Source: Sebaldella termitidis ATCC 33386
GTDB taxonomy: Bacteria; Fusobacteriota; Fusobacteriia; Fusobacteriales; Leptotrichiaceae
Direction: 5' to 3'
NCBI RefSeq assembly: GCF_000024405.1
Contig: NC_013517.1
Coordinates: 1,302,001 to 1,366,000 of the forward strand
Length of the DNA: 64,000 nucleotides
Below, piece after piece: positions 25,890 to 34,630 of the stretch. Numbering within the stretch: position 1 is the stretch's first letter; every line of letters begins with the position of its first letter. Made by a program: the position numbers and the translations under genes. The notes below the pieces were generated by a model that saw only the letters and a list, made by a program, of their open reading frames with translations, was not told the DNA's origin and searched no databases.

Positions 25890-27173
25890 ATGAAGAGAAA
25901 CGACAATTACATGTGGATTTTACCAAGCATACTTATATTATTGTTTTTATTTTCTGTAAAATTTTGTACAAGGAGAATAAATGAAGAATATACAGTGGTA
26001 AAAGCAGAAAGACAGGATATAAGTCTTTTTGTCAGTGCAAGGGGAGAGATAGAGGCGAGAGATGTAATGCCTATAGGTCTTGATATAGAACTGGGTGTAG
26101 ATGAAATATATTTTAAGGAAGGGGATTATGTAAAGCAGGGGGATTTAATTATCAGGTTCAGTGAATATCAGGAAGAGCAATATAAAAAGGAAATAGATGA
26201 AATAAAAGAAACACTGGCAGCTAAGAGCTCGAAGCTGCGTTTTGAGGAGGAGAAGTATCAGCTTTCGGGTGATAATAATATAGAAGAATTACAGAAACTG
26301 CGTGGTAAAATACAGTCGCTGCAAAATTCACTGACAGCCAGACAGAGTAAAAGAAAACTGATAGTAAGAGATATTACAAGTCCTGTCAGCGGATATATCA
26401 TAAAAATAAATGCTGTAAAAGGCGGGACGAATGATCCGGCTAAACCGGTACTTATACTTGCGAAAAAAACAGATATTAAAATAGTGACGGAACCTGTAAC
26501 AAAAGAAAAAGCCCGGCTGATACAGACAGGAAACAGTGCTTTAATAAGTTCGGTGAATGATCCTGAGAAAGAATTTGAAGCAACAGTTTATAAAATAGAT
26601 GATTCACAAGGAGCAGGTTTTGCTGCAGTTGAACTTTTGACAAAAAATGTAGAAAACAGATATCTGCACGAAATATTAAATGTAAAAATATTTTATCAAA
26701 AGAGGGAGAATGTAGTAGCAGTTCCGTCGAGTGCATTAATAAAGACTGAAGATAAAGATAAGAATGTAAAATATTATGTTTATACAATAGATAAGGAAAA
26801 CAGAATTAAAAAGCGGGCTGTAGATCCCGGGCTGTCAAATGGGGAAGTAACAGAGATAAAGAACGGACTTGAAGAAAACGAGGAAATAATACTTACACCT
26901 GATAAAAAACTGGAAAATAATACAATAGTAAGAAGAAAAGATATTGAAAGGGAGAAAAGAGAGAGGGAAGAAAGGCTGAAAAAAATAAAGGAAAAAAATA
27001 GTGAATATAATGAAGAGATAGAAAAGAATAACAGGGAAATATTAAAGCTGGAAAAAGAGAGCGGGGCAAAGAAAAAAGATACAAAAAAAGCAGAGGAAGA
27101 GATTATACAGCCGCAGCAAAAAGCAATGACACTGGAGGAAATGGAAGAAGAAGACAGGCAAAACAGAGAGTAG
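25890..27173 (+). CDS. HlyD/MFP-type periplasmic adaptor protein with charged C-terminal tail
   Basis: About 427 aa. One N-terminal membrane segment (WILPSILILLFLFSVKF), then a lipoyl/barrel-sandwich half-motif (VDEIYFKEGDYVKQGDLIIRF), a coiled hairpin, the second half (DITSPVSGYIIKINAVKGG) and a membrane-proximal domain ending ENEEIILTPDKKLEN. The last 80 residues are a highly charged coil (EREKREREERLKKIKEKN) not usual in efflux adaptors. These proteins normally link an inner-membrane pump to an outer-membrane channel, but no pump gene lies nearby. ATG 25890 with AAAGGGA is preferred over an upstream in-frame start. Possibly an envelope-spanning piece of the injection machine. Confidence 0.78.
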   Translation: MKRNDNYMWILPSILILLFLFSVKFCTRRINEEYTVVKAERQDISLFVSARGEIEARDVMPIGLDIELGVDEIYFKEGDYVKQGDLIIRFSEYQEEQYKKEIDEIKETLAAKSSKLRFEEEKYQLSGDNNIEELQKLRGKIQSLQNSLTARQSKRKLIVRDITSPVSGYIIKINAVKGGTNDPAKPVLILAKKTDIKIVTEPVTKEKARLIQTGNSALISSVNDPEKEFEATVYKIDDSQGAGFAAVELLTKNVENRYLHEILNVKIFYQKRENVVAVPSSALIKTEDKDKNVKYYVYTIDKENRIKKRAVDPGLSNGEVTEIKNGLEENEEIILTPDKKLENNTIVRRKDIEREKREREERLKKIKEKNSEYNEEIEKNNREILKLEKESGAKKKDTKKAEEEIIQPQQKAMTLEEMEEEDRQNRE

Positions 27174-27197
27174 AATTTTATTTGAAAGGGCAGACAG

Positions 27198-28106
27198 ATG
27201 GAAAAAAGACCGGATTTTATGAAAGTAATAATGGTGCTGTGTTTTGCTGCAGTAGCTGTTATATTTGTTTCAAAACAGAGTAAACCAAAGGGAGAAAAAA
27301 ATAATTACGAGATAATATCAGTAAAAAAAGAACAGAGAGAGATAAAAACAACAATAGAAGGAATTATTGAAATTAGTAACCTTACAGAAGTGAAGGTAAC
27401 AAAAGGATTGAAAACAAAAGAAATAAACTTTCATGAAGGTGATCAGGTAAAAAAAGGTGATGTAATTGCTACTTTTAGTTCATATGTCACAAGGAAAGGG
27501 AAAAACGGCAAAAGATACAGAGCTGAAAGGATAAGAAGATACGTGAGCGGACAGGATGGATATATATTTAAAATGAATTTGAATATAGGGGAGGAAGTGC
27601 CGGAAATAGCATTTATTATTGTAAATCCTGAAGATATAAAGCTTTATACCGGAAATATAAAATCCGGTAACAAAAATAATCTGCTACCGGGAATGCCTGT
27701 AACTGTGAAGTTTTCAGACAATCAAAAAATAAAATCTGAAATAATAAGAGTGGAAAAAGCAGGAGACAGCGGAGATCTGCGCGGAGAGCTTGCTGTTAGT
27801 GATATAAAGGGAATAATAACCAATGCTGATAAAAATATAAGTATAGATGCAGTTTCGCAGGATAAAAAGGAGATTTTAGCGATACCGGTAAAAACAATTA
27901 TAAAAAAAGAAAAAGCTGGCGGAAATTATGAAAATTATGTTTATGCAGTAGACAGTAACAATAAAGTAACGGAAAAGCAGATAACTCTCGGGGAAGTAAA
28001 CGGTGCTGTTATTGAGATAGAAGAAGGACTGGAAGACGGAGACAGAGTGATTCTCAATCCTGATAACAGACTGGAAAACGGTTTTATAATAAAAACAGAA
28101 AAATAG
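27198..28106 (+). CDS. Second HlyD/MFP-type periplasmic adaptor-like protein
   Basis: 302 aa. An N-terminal membrane segment (VIMVLCFAAVAVIFVSK) is followed by half-motif TKEINFHEGDQVKKGDVIATF, then YVSGQDGYIFKMNLNIGEEV, and the C-terminal block LEDGDRVILNPDNRLENG, nearly the same as in the preceding protein. It lacks the long coiled hairpin, so it is a reduced member of the family. It follows the first adaptor by 24 nt. Two adaptors without a transporter suggest a heteromeric periplasmic ring. Function in this locus is inferred. Confidence 0.75.
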   Translation: MEKRPDFMKVIMVLCFAAVAVIFVSKQSKPKGEKNNYEIISVKKEQREIKTTIEGIIEISNLTEVKVTKGLKTKEINFHEGDQVKKGDVIATFSSYVTRKGKNGKRYRAERIRRYVSGQDGYIFKMNLNIGEEVPEIAFIIVNPEDIKLYTGNIKSGNKNNLLPGMPVTVKFSDNQKIKSEIIRVEKAGDSGDLRGELAVSDIKGIITNADKNISIDAVSQDKKEILAIPVKTIIKKEKAGGNYENYVYAVDSNNKVTEKQITLGEVNGAVIEIEEGLEDGDRVILNPDNRLENGFIIKTEK

Positions 28107-28179
28107 TATGTCATAATGTAAAAATAACTTTTATATATAACCGGGGAAATAGACTTTTTTACAGTGAGAAGGAGCAATA

Positions 28180-29424
28180 GTGGGCAGAGGAAAAAAATAT
28201 AAATTTATAAATATATATGTTCCCTTTTTATTTCTTATAGTTATATTTGCAGTTGTATTAAACGGGATATTAAGTACTGAGTATATAGATGATACAGAGA
28301 AATTTTCCAATATTTATGAAGAAATAAATAAAATTCCGAATACAGAAAAAGATATTGATAACTTTAAATATGATATTTATGTTGTTACAGAATCTGTGAA
28401 TATAAAAGTTCTGGGGGAGAAGCTGGGGACAGAGCCTGAAATTATTTTGTATAATAATCCTTATTTAATAGGAAAATCTATTCTGGAGGCAGGGGACAGA
28501 ATAGTTCTGTATAACGAGCCGGTTATTTTTTATAAAGTGGCTGAAAATGATACGATAGAAAAAATAACAGAAAAGTTTCATGTAAAAGAGGAGGAAATAT
28601 TAAAATCAAATCCTGAGCTGCTAGATATCGGGATTCAAAATAAGAGATATCTTCTGATAAAAAATCCGCTTATTACAGAAAGTATTCTTTTGAGTCTGAA
28701 AGATGAAATGGTTTATGAAAATACTGCATATAACCTGAGTAATCAGGAAAAGCTTGTTTATGAAGAAAAAAAAGACGGTAAGAATCAAATGATATCAGAA
28801 AGAGAATCTGAAATTTCGGAAATAAAAAAAAGCGGTAATGTCAAAGAACGCAAACAGATACAGGAAGGCAGAAAAACTGAAAATCGGCAGTACACCGGGG
28901 AAAATAACAAGGACAGCAAAAATAGCGATTCAGGTGAAAAATATAAAGATAAAGAGCCGTTAACTGCATCGGTAAAAACAAAAGATACTTTGCAAACAAT
29001 TGAAAGATCAAGGGAAACAGGATATGAAATTAATAAATATATGCTGTGGCCCGTTTCGGGGACTACAATTACAAGCGGATACGGTAACAGAACACATCCG
29101 ATACTAAAAACCAAAAAATTTCACAGGGGTCTGGATATAAGAGTAGGAATGGGAACTCCGCTGAAAGCTTCTTTTACAGGCGTAGTTACTTATGCTTCTG
29201 CAAAAGGCGGTTATGGGAATCTGATAGAGCTGGAAAGATCAGACGGAATAAGAGTGAGATATGCCCATCTGGATAAAATATCCGTGAATAAAGGTGATAC
29301 TGTAAAAGAAGGTCAGATAATAGGTGCAACAGGAAATACAGGATTATCAACAGGACCGCACCTGCATTTTGAGATACTTATTGATGGAAATCCTGTAGAT
29401 CCTAAAAAATGGAATTATTTCTGA
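28180..29424 (+). CDS. LysM-like and M23-family peptidoglycan peptidase
   Basis: 414 aa, GTG start behind AAGGAG. An N-terminal membrane segment (about 13-31) is followed by two LysM-like modules (about 48-165, with VAENDTIEKITEKFHVKEEEILKSNP) and a Lys/Glu-rich linker. A C-terminal M23 zinc endopeptidase carries all metal ligands: HRGLDI and HLHFEI, with YGNLIELERSDGIRVRYAHL between. It should cut peptide cross-links in the periplasm. As the last gene of the locus, it may open the wall for the machine, as dedicated lytic enzymes do for other secretion systems. Confidence 0.82.
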   Translation: MGRGKKYKFINIYVPFLFLIVIFAVVLNGILSTEYIDDTEKFSNIYEEINKIPNTEKDIDNFKYDIYVVTESVNIKVLGEKLGTEPEIILYNNPYLIGKSILEAGDRIVLYNEPVIFYKVAENDTIEKITEKFHVKEEEILKSNPELLDIGIQNKRYLLIKNPLITESILLSLKDEMVYENTAYNLSNQEKLVYEEKKDGKNQMISERESEISEIKKSGNVKERKQIQEGRKTENRQYTGENNKDSKNSDSGEKYKDKEPLTASVKTKDTLQTIERSRETGYEINKYMLWPVSGTTITSGYGNRTHPILKTKKFHRGLDIRVGMGTPLKASFTGVVTYASAKGGYGNLIELERSDGIRVRYAHLDKISVNKGDTVKEGQIIGATGNTGLSTGPHLHFEILIDGNPVDPKKWNYF

Positions 29425-29465
29425 TATTTAAGAAGTTTGAAAATTTTTAGATAATGAAAAATAAA

Positions 29466-29516
29466 AAAACAGCTGATATTATTATCTGGAATAACAATAA
29501 TATTCTGCTGTTTTTA
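29466..29516. terminator. Bidirectional intrinsic terminator
   Basis: AAAACAGC (29466-29473) pairs with GCTGTTTT (29507-29514), with an inner AT-rich stem, flanked by an A-run and a T-run. It ends the rightward injection-system locus and can also terminate the convergent permease gene. Confidence 0.75.
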
Positions 29517-29543
29517 TTATATTAATAAATTAAATAATGAATT

Positions 29544-30311
29544 TTAGTGGAGAAGTTTATCATAAAACATTTTAATTGCAATAATAAAAGAAACACTTAA
29601 AAATACCGGTCTTATAAATGGAACTCCCTTTTTTATGGCAAGTTTTGTTCCTGCAAGAGAACCGAGCAGAATAGCAACAGTACCGATTAAGCCGTAAAAG
29701 AAGTTTACCTTTCCGTTGATCAGGAAAATAAAAAAAGCTGACAAACCTGATGCAAAATTCAATAATTTGGTATTTCCAGAAGCTTCAAGAAAATCAACAC
29801 TGAATATCTTTATAAGCATAACTATAAAAAATGTTCCTGCCCCTGGTCCAAAAAAACCGTCATAAAAGCCCACAAGAAAAGTGAAAAAAATTCCCTTTGT
29901 GAGAACAGCTTTTTTGGGATGCTTGTACATGCTTACTCCTCCAAGAGACTTATTAAAGAGAGAATACAGACCCACGCCAAGTATCAGGAAAGGAATAGCG
30001 GCATTTAGAAAATCTGCTTTTATTTTCGTAACTATAAATGAACCGAGCATAGAACCTGCAAAAGAAGCAGGAACCAGAAATTTCAGCAGTTTCAGATGCA
30101 GTTTATTATGTTTCAGATAGCCTAGAAAGCTTCCGAAGGTTCCGAAAATAGAAGAAAACTTATTGGTTGCCAGTGCAGATACAGTGGGAAGTCCTGTCAG
30201 CAGATAGGCCGGCAGTGTAAGAAGTCCGCCTCCTCCTGCAATAGAATCTATAAAGCCCCCTGCAAAAAGCAGTAAAACAAAAGGTACAAAGTTGTCAATG
30301 CTGTGAAAAAT
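29544..30311 (-). CDS. TauE/SafE-family membrane permease with apparent ATT start
   Basis: About 255 aa, full length for TSUP permeases. The conserved N-terminus AGGFIDSIAGGGGLLTLPA and the repeated GFYDGFFGPGAGTF motif are both present, with about eight hydrophobic helices. These proteins move sulfur-containing or small organic anions. The conserved N-terminus begins well upstream of the first ATG (30050). A strong GAGGAGGAG (30326-30318) precedes it, but the frame then offers only ATT/ATC codons, so I place the start at ATT 30311. A sequencing indel would be the alternative. It converges with the preceding operon. Confidence 0.8.
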   Translation of the reverse strand: MFHSIDNFVPFVLLLFAGGFIDSIAGGGGLLTLPAYLLTGLPTVSALATNKFSSIFGTFGSFLGYLKHNKLHLKLLKFLVPASFAGSMLGSFIVTKIKADFLNAAIPFLILGVGLYSLFNKSLGGVSMYKHPKKAVLTKGIFFTFLVGFYDGFFGPGAGTFFIVMLIKIFSVDFLEASGNTKLLNFASGLSAFFIFLINGKVNFFYGLIGTVAILLGSLAGTKLAIKKGVPFIRPVFLSVSFIIAIKMFYDKLLH

Positions 30312-30343
30312 GATAATCTCCTCCTCAAAAAATTTATGTATGA

Positions 30344-30469
30344 AATTACGGATAATATACTACACTAAGTATATAATGTAAGTAAAAAAAATACAATTAA
30401 AAAATTTCGAGTATACTAAAATAAATTCAAAAATCGGGAGTATCCGAAATTCTGTGTTAATTCCGGATA
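30344..30469 (-). promoter_or_regulatory. Permease promoter with three TATCCGNAATT motifs
   Basis: A minus-strand promoter reads TTGTAT, 17 nt, TATACT (about 30397-30370). Around it the motif TATCCG-N-AATT occurs three times: 30344-30354 (minus orientation), 30441-30451 (plus) and 30459-30469 (minus). The last two form a 10-of-11 inverted repeat. They look like operator sites of an unknown regulator. The remaining 314-nt gap holds no gene. Confidence 0.45.
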
Positions 30470-30529
30470 ATTCAATAAAAAGAATATGTACAATGAGCTC
30501 TGAAGTGCCTTAATACTGAATACAAATAA

Positions 30530-30556
30530 AAAAATGAGCTGGTTAGGCTCATTTTT
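30530..30556. terminator. Bidirectional intrinsic terminator
   Basis: AAAATGAGC pairs with GCTCATTTT across a 7-nt loop, with A- and T-runs on either side. It lies 70 nt beyond the stop of the leftward porin gene. Confidence 0.75.
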
Positions 30557-30625
30557 ATACCTTTTGGTACAGGTATATTTTTTGGATTATTGCGTAAATT
30601 AAACTATATATTATTCGATAGTTTA

Positions 30626-31528
30626 CTAAAATTTATAATCTAAACCAAGTTTGAAGAATACTCTGTTTTTATCAGGAGAATCTGGTCCTGGAGTATTTTC
30701 TCTCGGCTCGTTCTGATAATATGTTTCAGCGTAAACTCCGATTCCATTATCAGCTACATATCCCATTTTTACACCATATCTTCCTTTTCCGTCGTGGTCT
30801 GTGTCCACCCCGTTGCTATTCTCTGTTTTAGAGCTTACACTGTATCTTATAAAAGGTGATACGGCAATTCCGTTATCAAATTTCTTTTCATATGCTATTC
30901 TTACCTGCCAGTCATCAAATTTATGAGCTCTATATTGCATATCAGATTTTTCACTTTTTACATACTCATTATATATTGAAAAAGATACTGCCTGACTGTC
31001 GGCAAATTTGTACTTAACTCCTGTTTCTAACTCATGGAAATAGTCATCCCAAGATTTCACTTCCGAATACCCTCTGTATGCGTCGTCTTGTCTGTAACCA
31101 AATAACCAGCCGTTATACAATGACCATTGATCATTAAATGTATAGCCCCAGTTTGGCTGAAATCTGTGATCTGTTGTCTTCTCAGAAGATTCTCTCATAT
31201 CAGTGATTCTTAATTCATATGTTGGATTAAAATTAAAATTTCCATACTTAAGTGCAGAACCTAACATAACTTTGTATCTATCAGCATCTCCTTTATGACC
31301 TGAAGAACTGTCAGCATTTCTATACTCATATACGAATTCAGTCCACAAAGGAAAATCCTTAGCATTTAAGTTAACTCTGAAACCATGTACAGTAACGTCG
31401 CTTGAATTATAAACAGCATTATGATTTTCTGATTCAATGTACGCTCCTGTTGTGATATCTAATTTTTCTAAAGCCTGAACACTTCCTACTAAACCTAGGA
31501 ATAGACTTAATACCAAAAACTTCTTCAT
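30626..31528 (-). CDS. KdgM-like outer-membrane porin
   Basis: 300 aa. A clear signal peptide (MKKFLVLSLFLGLVGSVQA) is followed by amphipathic beta strands rich in Tyr, Trp and Phe, ending in the aromatic C-terminal strand VFFKLGLDYKF that marks outer-membrane barrels. The repeated layout (NFNPTYELRITD, NWGYTFNDQWSLYNGW, YEKKFDNGIAVSPFIRYSVS) matches 12-stranded KdgM/NanC-type oligosaccharide porins. It probably passes acidic or uncharged oligosaccharides. It confirms a diderm envelope. It is monocistronic between a promoter at about 31590 and a terminator. Confidence 0.8.
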   Translation of the reverse strand: MKKFLVLSLFLGLVGSVQALEKLDITTGAYIESENHNAVYNSSDVTVHGFRVNLNAKDFPLWTEFVYEYRNADSSSGHKGDADRYKVMLGSALKYGNFNFNPTYELRITDMRESSEKTTDHRFQPNWGYTFNDQWSLYNGWLFGYRQDDAYRGYSEVKSWDDYFHELETGVKYKFADSQAVSFSIYNEYVKSEKSDMQYRAHKFDDWQVRIAYEKKFDNGIAVSPFIRYSVSSKTENSNGVDTDHDGKGRYGVKMGYVADNGIGVYAETYYQNEPRENTPGPDSPDKNRVFFKLGLDYKF

Positions 31529-31574
31529 CTTAATATAACCTCCAAATATTTTATATTGTATTACTAAATACTAA

Positions 31575-31602
31575 TGTATACCCTGATTTTTACTTTTGTA
31601 AA
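31575..31602 (-). promoter_or_regulatory. Promoter of the porin gene
   Basis: On the minus strand TTTACA (31602-31597), 16 nt, TATACA (31580-31575). A small palindrome TACTTTtgtAAAGTA overlaps the -35 and could be an operator. The porin ATG is 47 nt downstream with GGAGG before it. Confidence 0.5.
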
Positions 31603-32262
31603 GTACGTATAAAAGGCATTTTTATATTTGTAAAAGAAAATGTAATTATGGAAAATAAAGATGATTATATTATTTTTTATATTGTCAATTAAATCACTTT
31701 GAACAGGCTTAATGATAAAAACAATATTTTTTTAAAATATTGTTTTTAATAAATGGTAAGATATTAAAGTAAGAAAGTGAAATATATTTCTGTACAATTT
31801 ATAAAAAATTATAAATTATATGAAAATTAATAGTTATATTATACTTGATAAGTGTATATTTAGAGAGGATACTTTTTTTAAATTTAATGATTAAAGAGCA
31901 AAATAACTTTTAGAATACAGAATATTTTTTTCTGGAAAATATGGGGAAATGTAATACAAATAGAAAATAAAGAGATTTTATATAAAAAAAGTGTATGGTT
32001 TTGACAATTTTAATAGTTCTATGAGTAATGGCAATATTAACTTTATTGAGGTTCATACGGGAATACTCCGGGAGACAGAGAACAAATAAAGAAGTATAAA
32101 ATTCTAACAGATGTAACATAAAAGGAAAAAAATTATATTTTCCTTATTTTGTAAGATACATATAATAAAATAAGAAAAAGGAGATCATAATATTAAAAGC
32201 AATCTTCATAATATACACAGTTTATGATATAATAAGAGATATAAAAAAATTGGGTGATTATA
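31603..32262. other. AT-rich intergenic region upstream of uvrB
   Basis: About 660 bp with no supportable gene. A hairpin of AAGGAAAA and TTTTCCTT at about 32122-32144, with a following T-rich stretch, could act as a terminator. A TATAAT-like box about 30 nt before uvrB may be its promoter. Reading frames here are low-complexity and lack ribosome sites. Confidence 0.5.
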
Positions 32263-34236
32263 ATGGATTTTAAGATACATTCGGACTTTAAGCCTACCGG
32301 AGATCAGCCGGAAGCAATAGAAAAAATAGTGGAAAATCTGGAAAACGGAGTTTCCGATCAGATACTTCTCGGGGTTACAGGTTCCGGGAAGACTTTTACA
32401 GTGGCAAATGTAATAGAAAGATTAAACAGACCTGCATTAATCATGGCTCCGAACAAAACACTCGCAGCACAGCTTTATAACGAATATAAGCAGTTTTTTC
32501 CAGATAATGCCGTGGAATATTTCGTATCATATTATGATTATTATCAACCGGAAGCTTATGTAGCTGTTACGGATACCTACATAGAGAAGGATTCGTCAAT
32601 AAATGACGAAATAGATAAATTGCGGCATGCTGCTACGGCAGCCCTTTTGAACAGAAGAGACGTTATTATAGTAGCATCTGTTTCTGCAATATACGGCTTA
32701 GGATCACCGGAAGCATATAAAAAAAGATCTATACCGATAGATGTTTCTGTGGGATTTGACAGAAATGATCTGATACTGAGACTTGTAGATCTGAGATACG
32801 AAAGAAATGATTATGCATTCGAACGTGGAAAGTTCAGAGTTAACGGGGATGTTGTGGATTTATATCCGACTTATCAGGATACTGGATATAGATTTGAGTT
32901 TTTCGGGGATGATCTGGAAGATATATCGGAGATAAATACATTAACAGGACAGAAAATCAGGAAAATTCAGAGAATTTCAATAATGCCGGCGACTCATTAC
33001 CTTTCTACAGAGGATTCCGAGACAATGTTCAGGGAAATAAAAAGTGAACTGGATGAGAGAATAGAATTTTTTAATAAAAAAAATATGCTTCTGGAAGCAC
33101 AGAGAATAAAACAAAGAACCGAATATGATCTGGAAATGATAGCAGAAATAGGTTTTTGCAAGGGGATAGAGAACTATTCCAGATATCTGACAGGAAAAGG
33201 TCCGGGAGAAACACCCGACACTCTGATAGATTATTTCCCAAAAGATCTTGTTGTCTTTTTGGATGAGTCACATATTTCCGTTCCGCAGATTAACGGTATG
33301 TATAAAGGGGACAGGGCAAGAAAGCAGTCATTGATTGATAACGGGTTCAGACTTCCAAGTGCTTTTGATAACAGACCGATGAGATTCGAGGAATTTTTCG
33401 AAAAAACACCTCAGGTTGTTTATATTTCAGCTACTCCGGGAGATTATGAAATGGAGCAGTCAAAGAGTGAGGTAATAGAACAGCTGGTAAGACCTACGGG
33501 AATAGTGGAGCCTACTATAGAAGTAAGACCTACAAAAAATCAGATCGATGATTTAATGGATGAAATAAAGCTGAGAGTAGAAAAGGGCGAAAGGGTGCTT
33601 GTTACCACACTTACTAAAAAGATGGCTGAAGAGCTTACGGATTATTATCTGGAATATGGTCTGAAAGTAAAATATATGCATTCTGATATAGAAACACTGG
33701 AAAGAATAGAGATAATAAGAGGACTACGGAGAGGGGAATTTGATGTACTTGTGGGGATAAACCTTTTGAGAGAGGGATTGGATATACCGGAAGTAGCACT
33801 TGTAGCTATTTTGGAAGCTGACAAGGAAGGATATCTGAGATCCAGAAGATCATTGATACAGACTATGGGAAGAGCGGCAAGAAACGTAGAAGGAAAAGTA
33901 ATTCTTTATGCAGACAGAATAACAGGATCAATGAAAGAAGCAATGGACGAGGTAGAGAGAAGACGTGAAATTCAGATCGAATATAATAAAGAACATAATA
34001 TAAATCCAAAAACAATTGTAAGTAAAATTTCTGATTCCATTGTGGATTATGAAATAGGCAATGAAGAAAAAGTAGACAGAATCAAGAAGATTTACAAGGA
34101 TAAAAAAGATATAGAAAAAGAGATAAGAATTCTTGAAAAGGAAATAAGAAAACTGGCTGAGGAGCTGAATTTTGAAAAGGCAATAGCTAAAAGAGACGAG
34201 ATGAAGGCTCTGAAAGAGCTGCTGCTGGAATTATAA
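32263..34236 (+). CDS. uvrB: Excinuclease ABC subunit B
   Basis: About 657 aa, full-length UvrB. Walker A is in [17 protein letters not shown], the beta-hairpin is in [11 protein letters not shown], the DEAD-like box is [12 protein letters not shown], motif VI is [15 protein letters not shown], and a C-terminal UVR helical pair ([17 protein letters not shown]) is present. It verifies DNA lesions with UvrA and recruits UvrC. ATG 32263 is chosen because GGGTGA lies just upstream; an in-frame GTG three codons earlier has no spacing. Followed by an ArsC-like gene 31 nt away. Confidence 0.98.
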   Translation: MDFKIHSDFKPTGDQPEAIEKIVENLENGVSDQILLGVTGSGKTFTVANVIERLNRPALIMAPNKTLAAQLYNEYKQFFPDNAVEYFVSYYDYYQPEAYVAVTDTYIEKDSSINDEIDKLRHAATAALLNRRDVIIVASVSAIYGLGSPEAYKKRSIPIDVSVGFDRNDLILRLVDLRYERNDYAFERGKFRVNGDVVDLYPTYQDTGYRFEFFGDDLEDISEINTLTGQKIRKIQRISIMPATHYLSTEDSETMFREIKSELDERIEFFNKKNMLLEAQRIKQRTEYDLEMIAEIGFCKGIENYSRYLTGKGPGETPDTLIDYFPKDLVVFLDESHISVPQINGMYKGDRARKQSLIDNGFRLPSAFDNRPMRFEEFFEKTPQVVYISATPGDYEMEQSKSEVIEQLVRPTGIVEPTIEVRPTKNQIDDLMDEIKLRVEKGERVLVTTLTKKMAEELTDYYLEYGLKVKYMHSDIETLERIEIIRGLRRGEFDVLVGINLLREGLDIPEVALVAILEADKEGYLRSRRSLIQTMGRAARNVEGKVILYADRITGSMKEAMDEVERRREIQIEYNKEHNINPKTIVSKISDSIVDYEIGNEEKVDRIKKIYKDKKDIEKEIRILEKEIRKLAEELNFEKAIAKRDEMKALKELLLEL

Positions 34237-34267
34237 AATAAATAAAAAAAGAAACGGGGAAGAAGAT

Positions 34268-34618
34268 ATGAAAATATATTATTATCCTTCATGCAGTACA
34301 TGTAAAAAAGCTTTGAAGTGGCTTGATAATTCTGAATTAAAATATGAAAAGGAACATATAGTGGATGCAAATTTAACAAGAAAAGAAATAGAAAATATAT
34401 ATAAGAAGAGCAAGCTTGATATAAAAAAATTTTTTAATACCAGCGGGAAGGTTTATAAAGAACTGGATTTGAAGAATAAACTTCTTAATATGAATGAAAG
34501 TGAAAAACTCGAGCTTCTTGCCTCTAACGGCATGCTGCTGAAAAGACCGCTGCTTGTAGAGGGAAATAAGGTCATCGTTGGTTTTAATGAAAAGGAATAT
34601 GAAGAAAAATTAAAATAG
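34268..34618 (+). CDS. ArsC/Spx-family thioredoxin-fold protein
   Basis: 116 aa, the usual length. An N-terminal CxxC-type motif (YYPSCSTCKKALKWL) and the C-terminal LLKRPLLVEGNKVIVGF loop are diagnostic of the ArsC/Spx/YffB family. Members are glutaredoxin-coupled arsenate reductases or RNA-polymerase-binding stress regulators; the CxxC form is seen in Spx-like and YffB-like proteins. It is packed between uvrB and xseA, so a redox or stress role alongside DNA repair is plausible. The precise role is unknown. Confidence 0.85.
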   Translation: MKIYYYPSCSTCKKALKWLDNSELKYEKEHIVDANLTRKEIENIYKKSKLDIKKFFNTSGKVYKELDLKNKLLNMNESEKLELLASNGMLLKRPLLVEGNKVIVGFNEKEYEEKLK

Positions 34619-34630
34619 CCGGGAGAAGAT

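Noticed and set aside
31910-32119. 69-codon minus-strand frame in the uvrB upstream region
   Set aside because: Low-complexity, hydrophobic by AT bias, with no ribosome site; I treat the region as non-coding.
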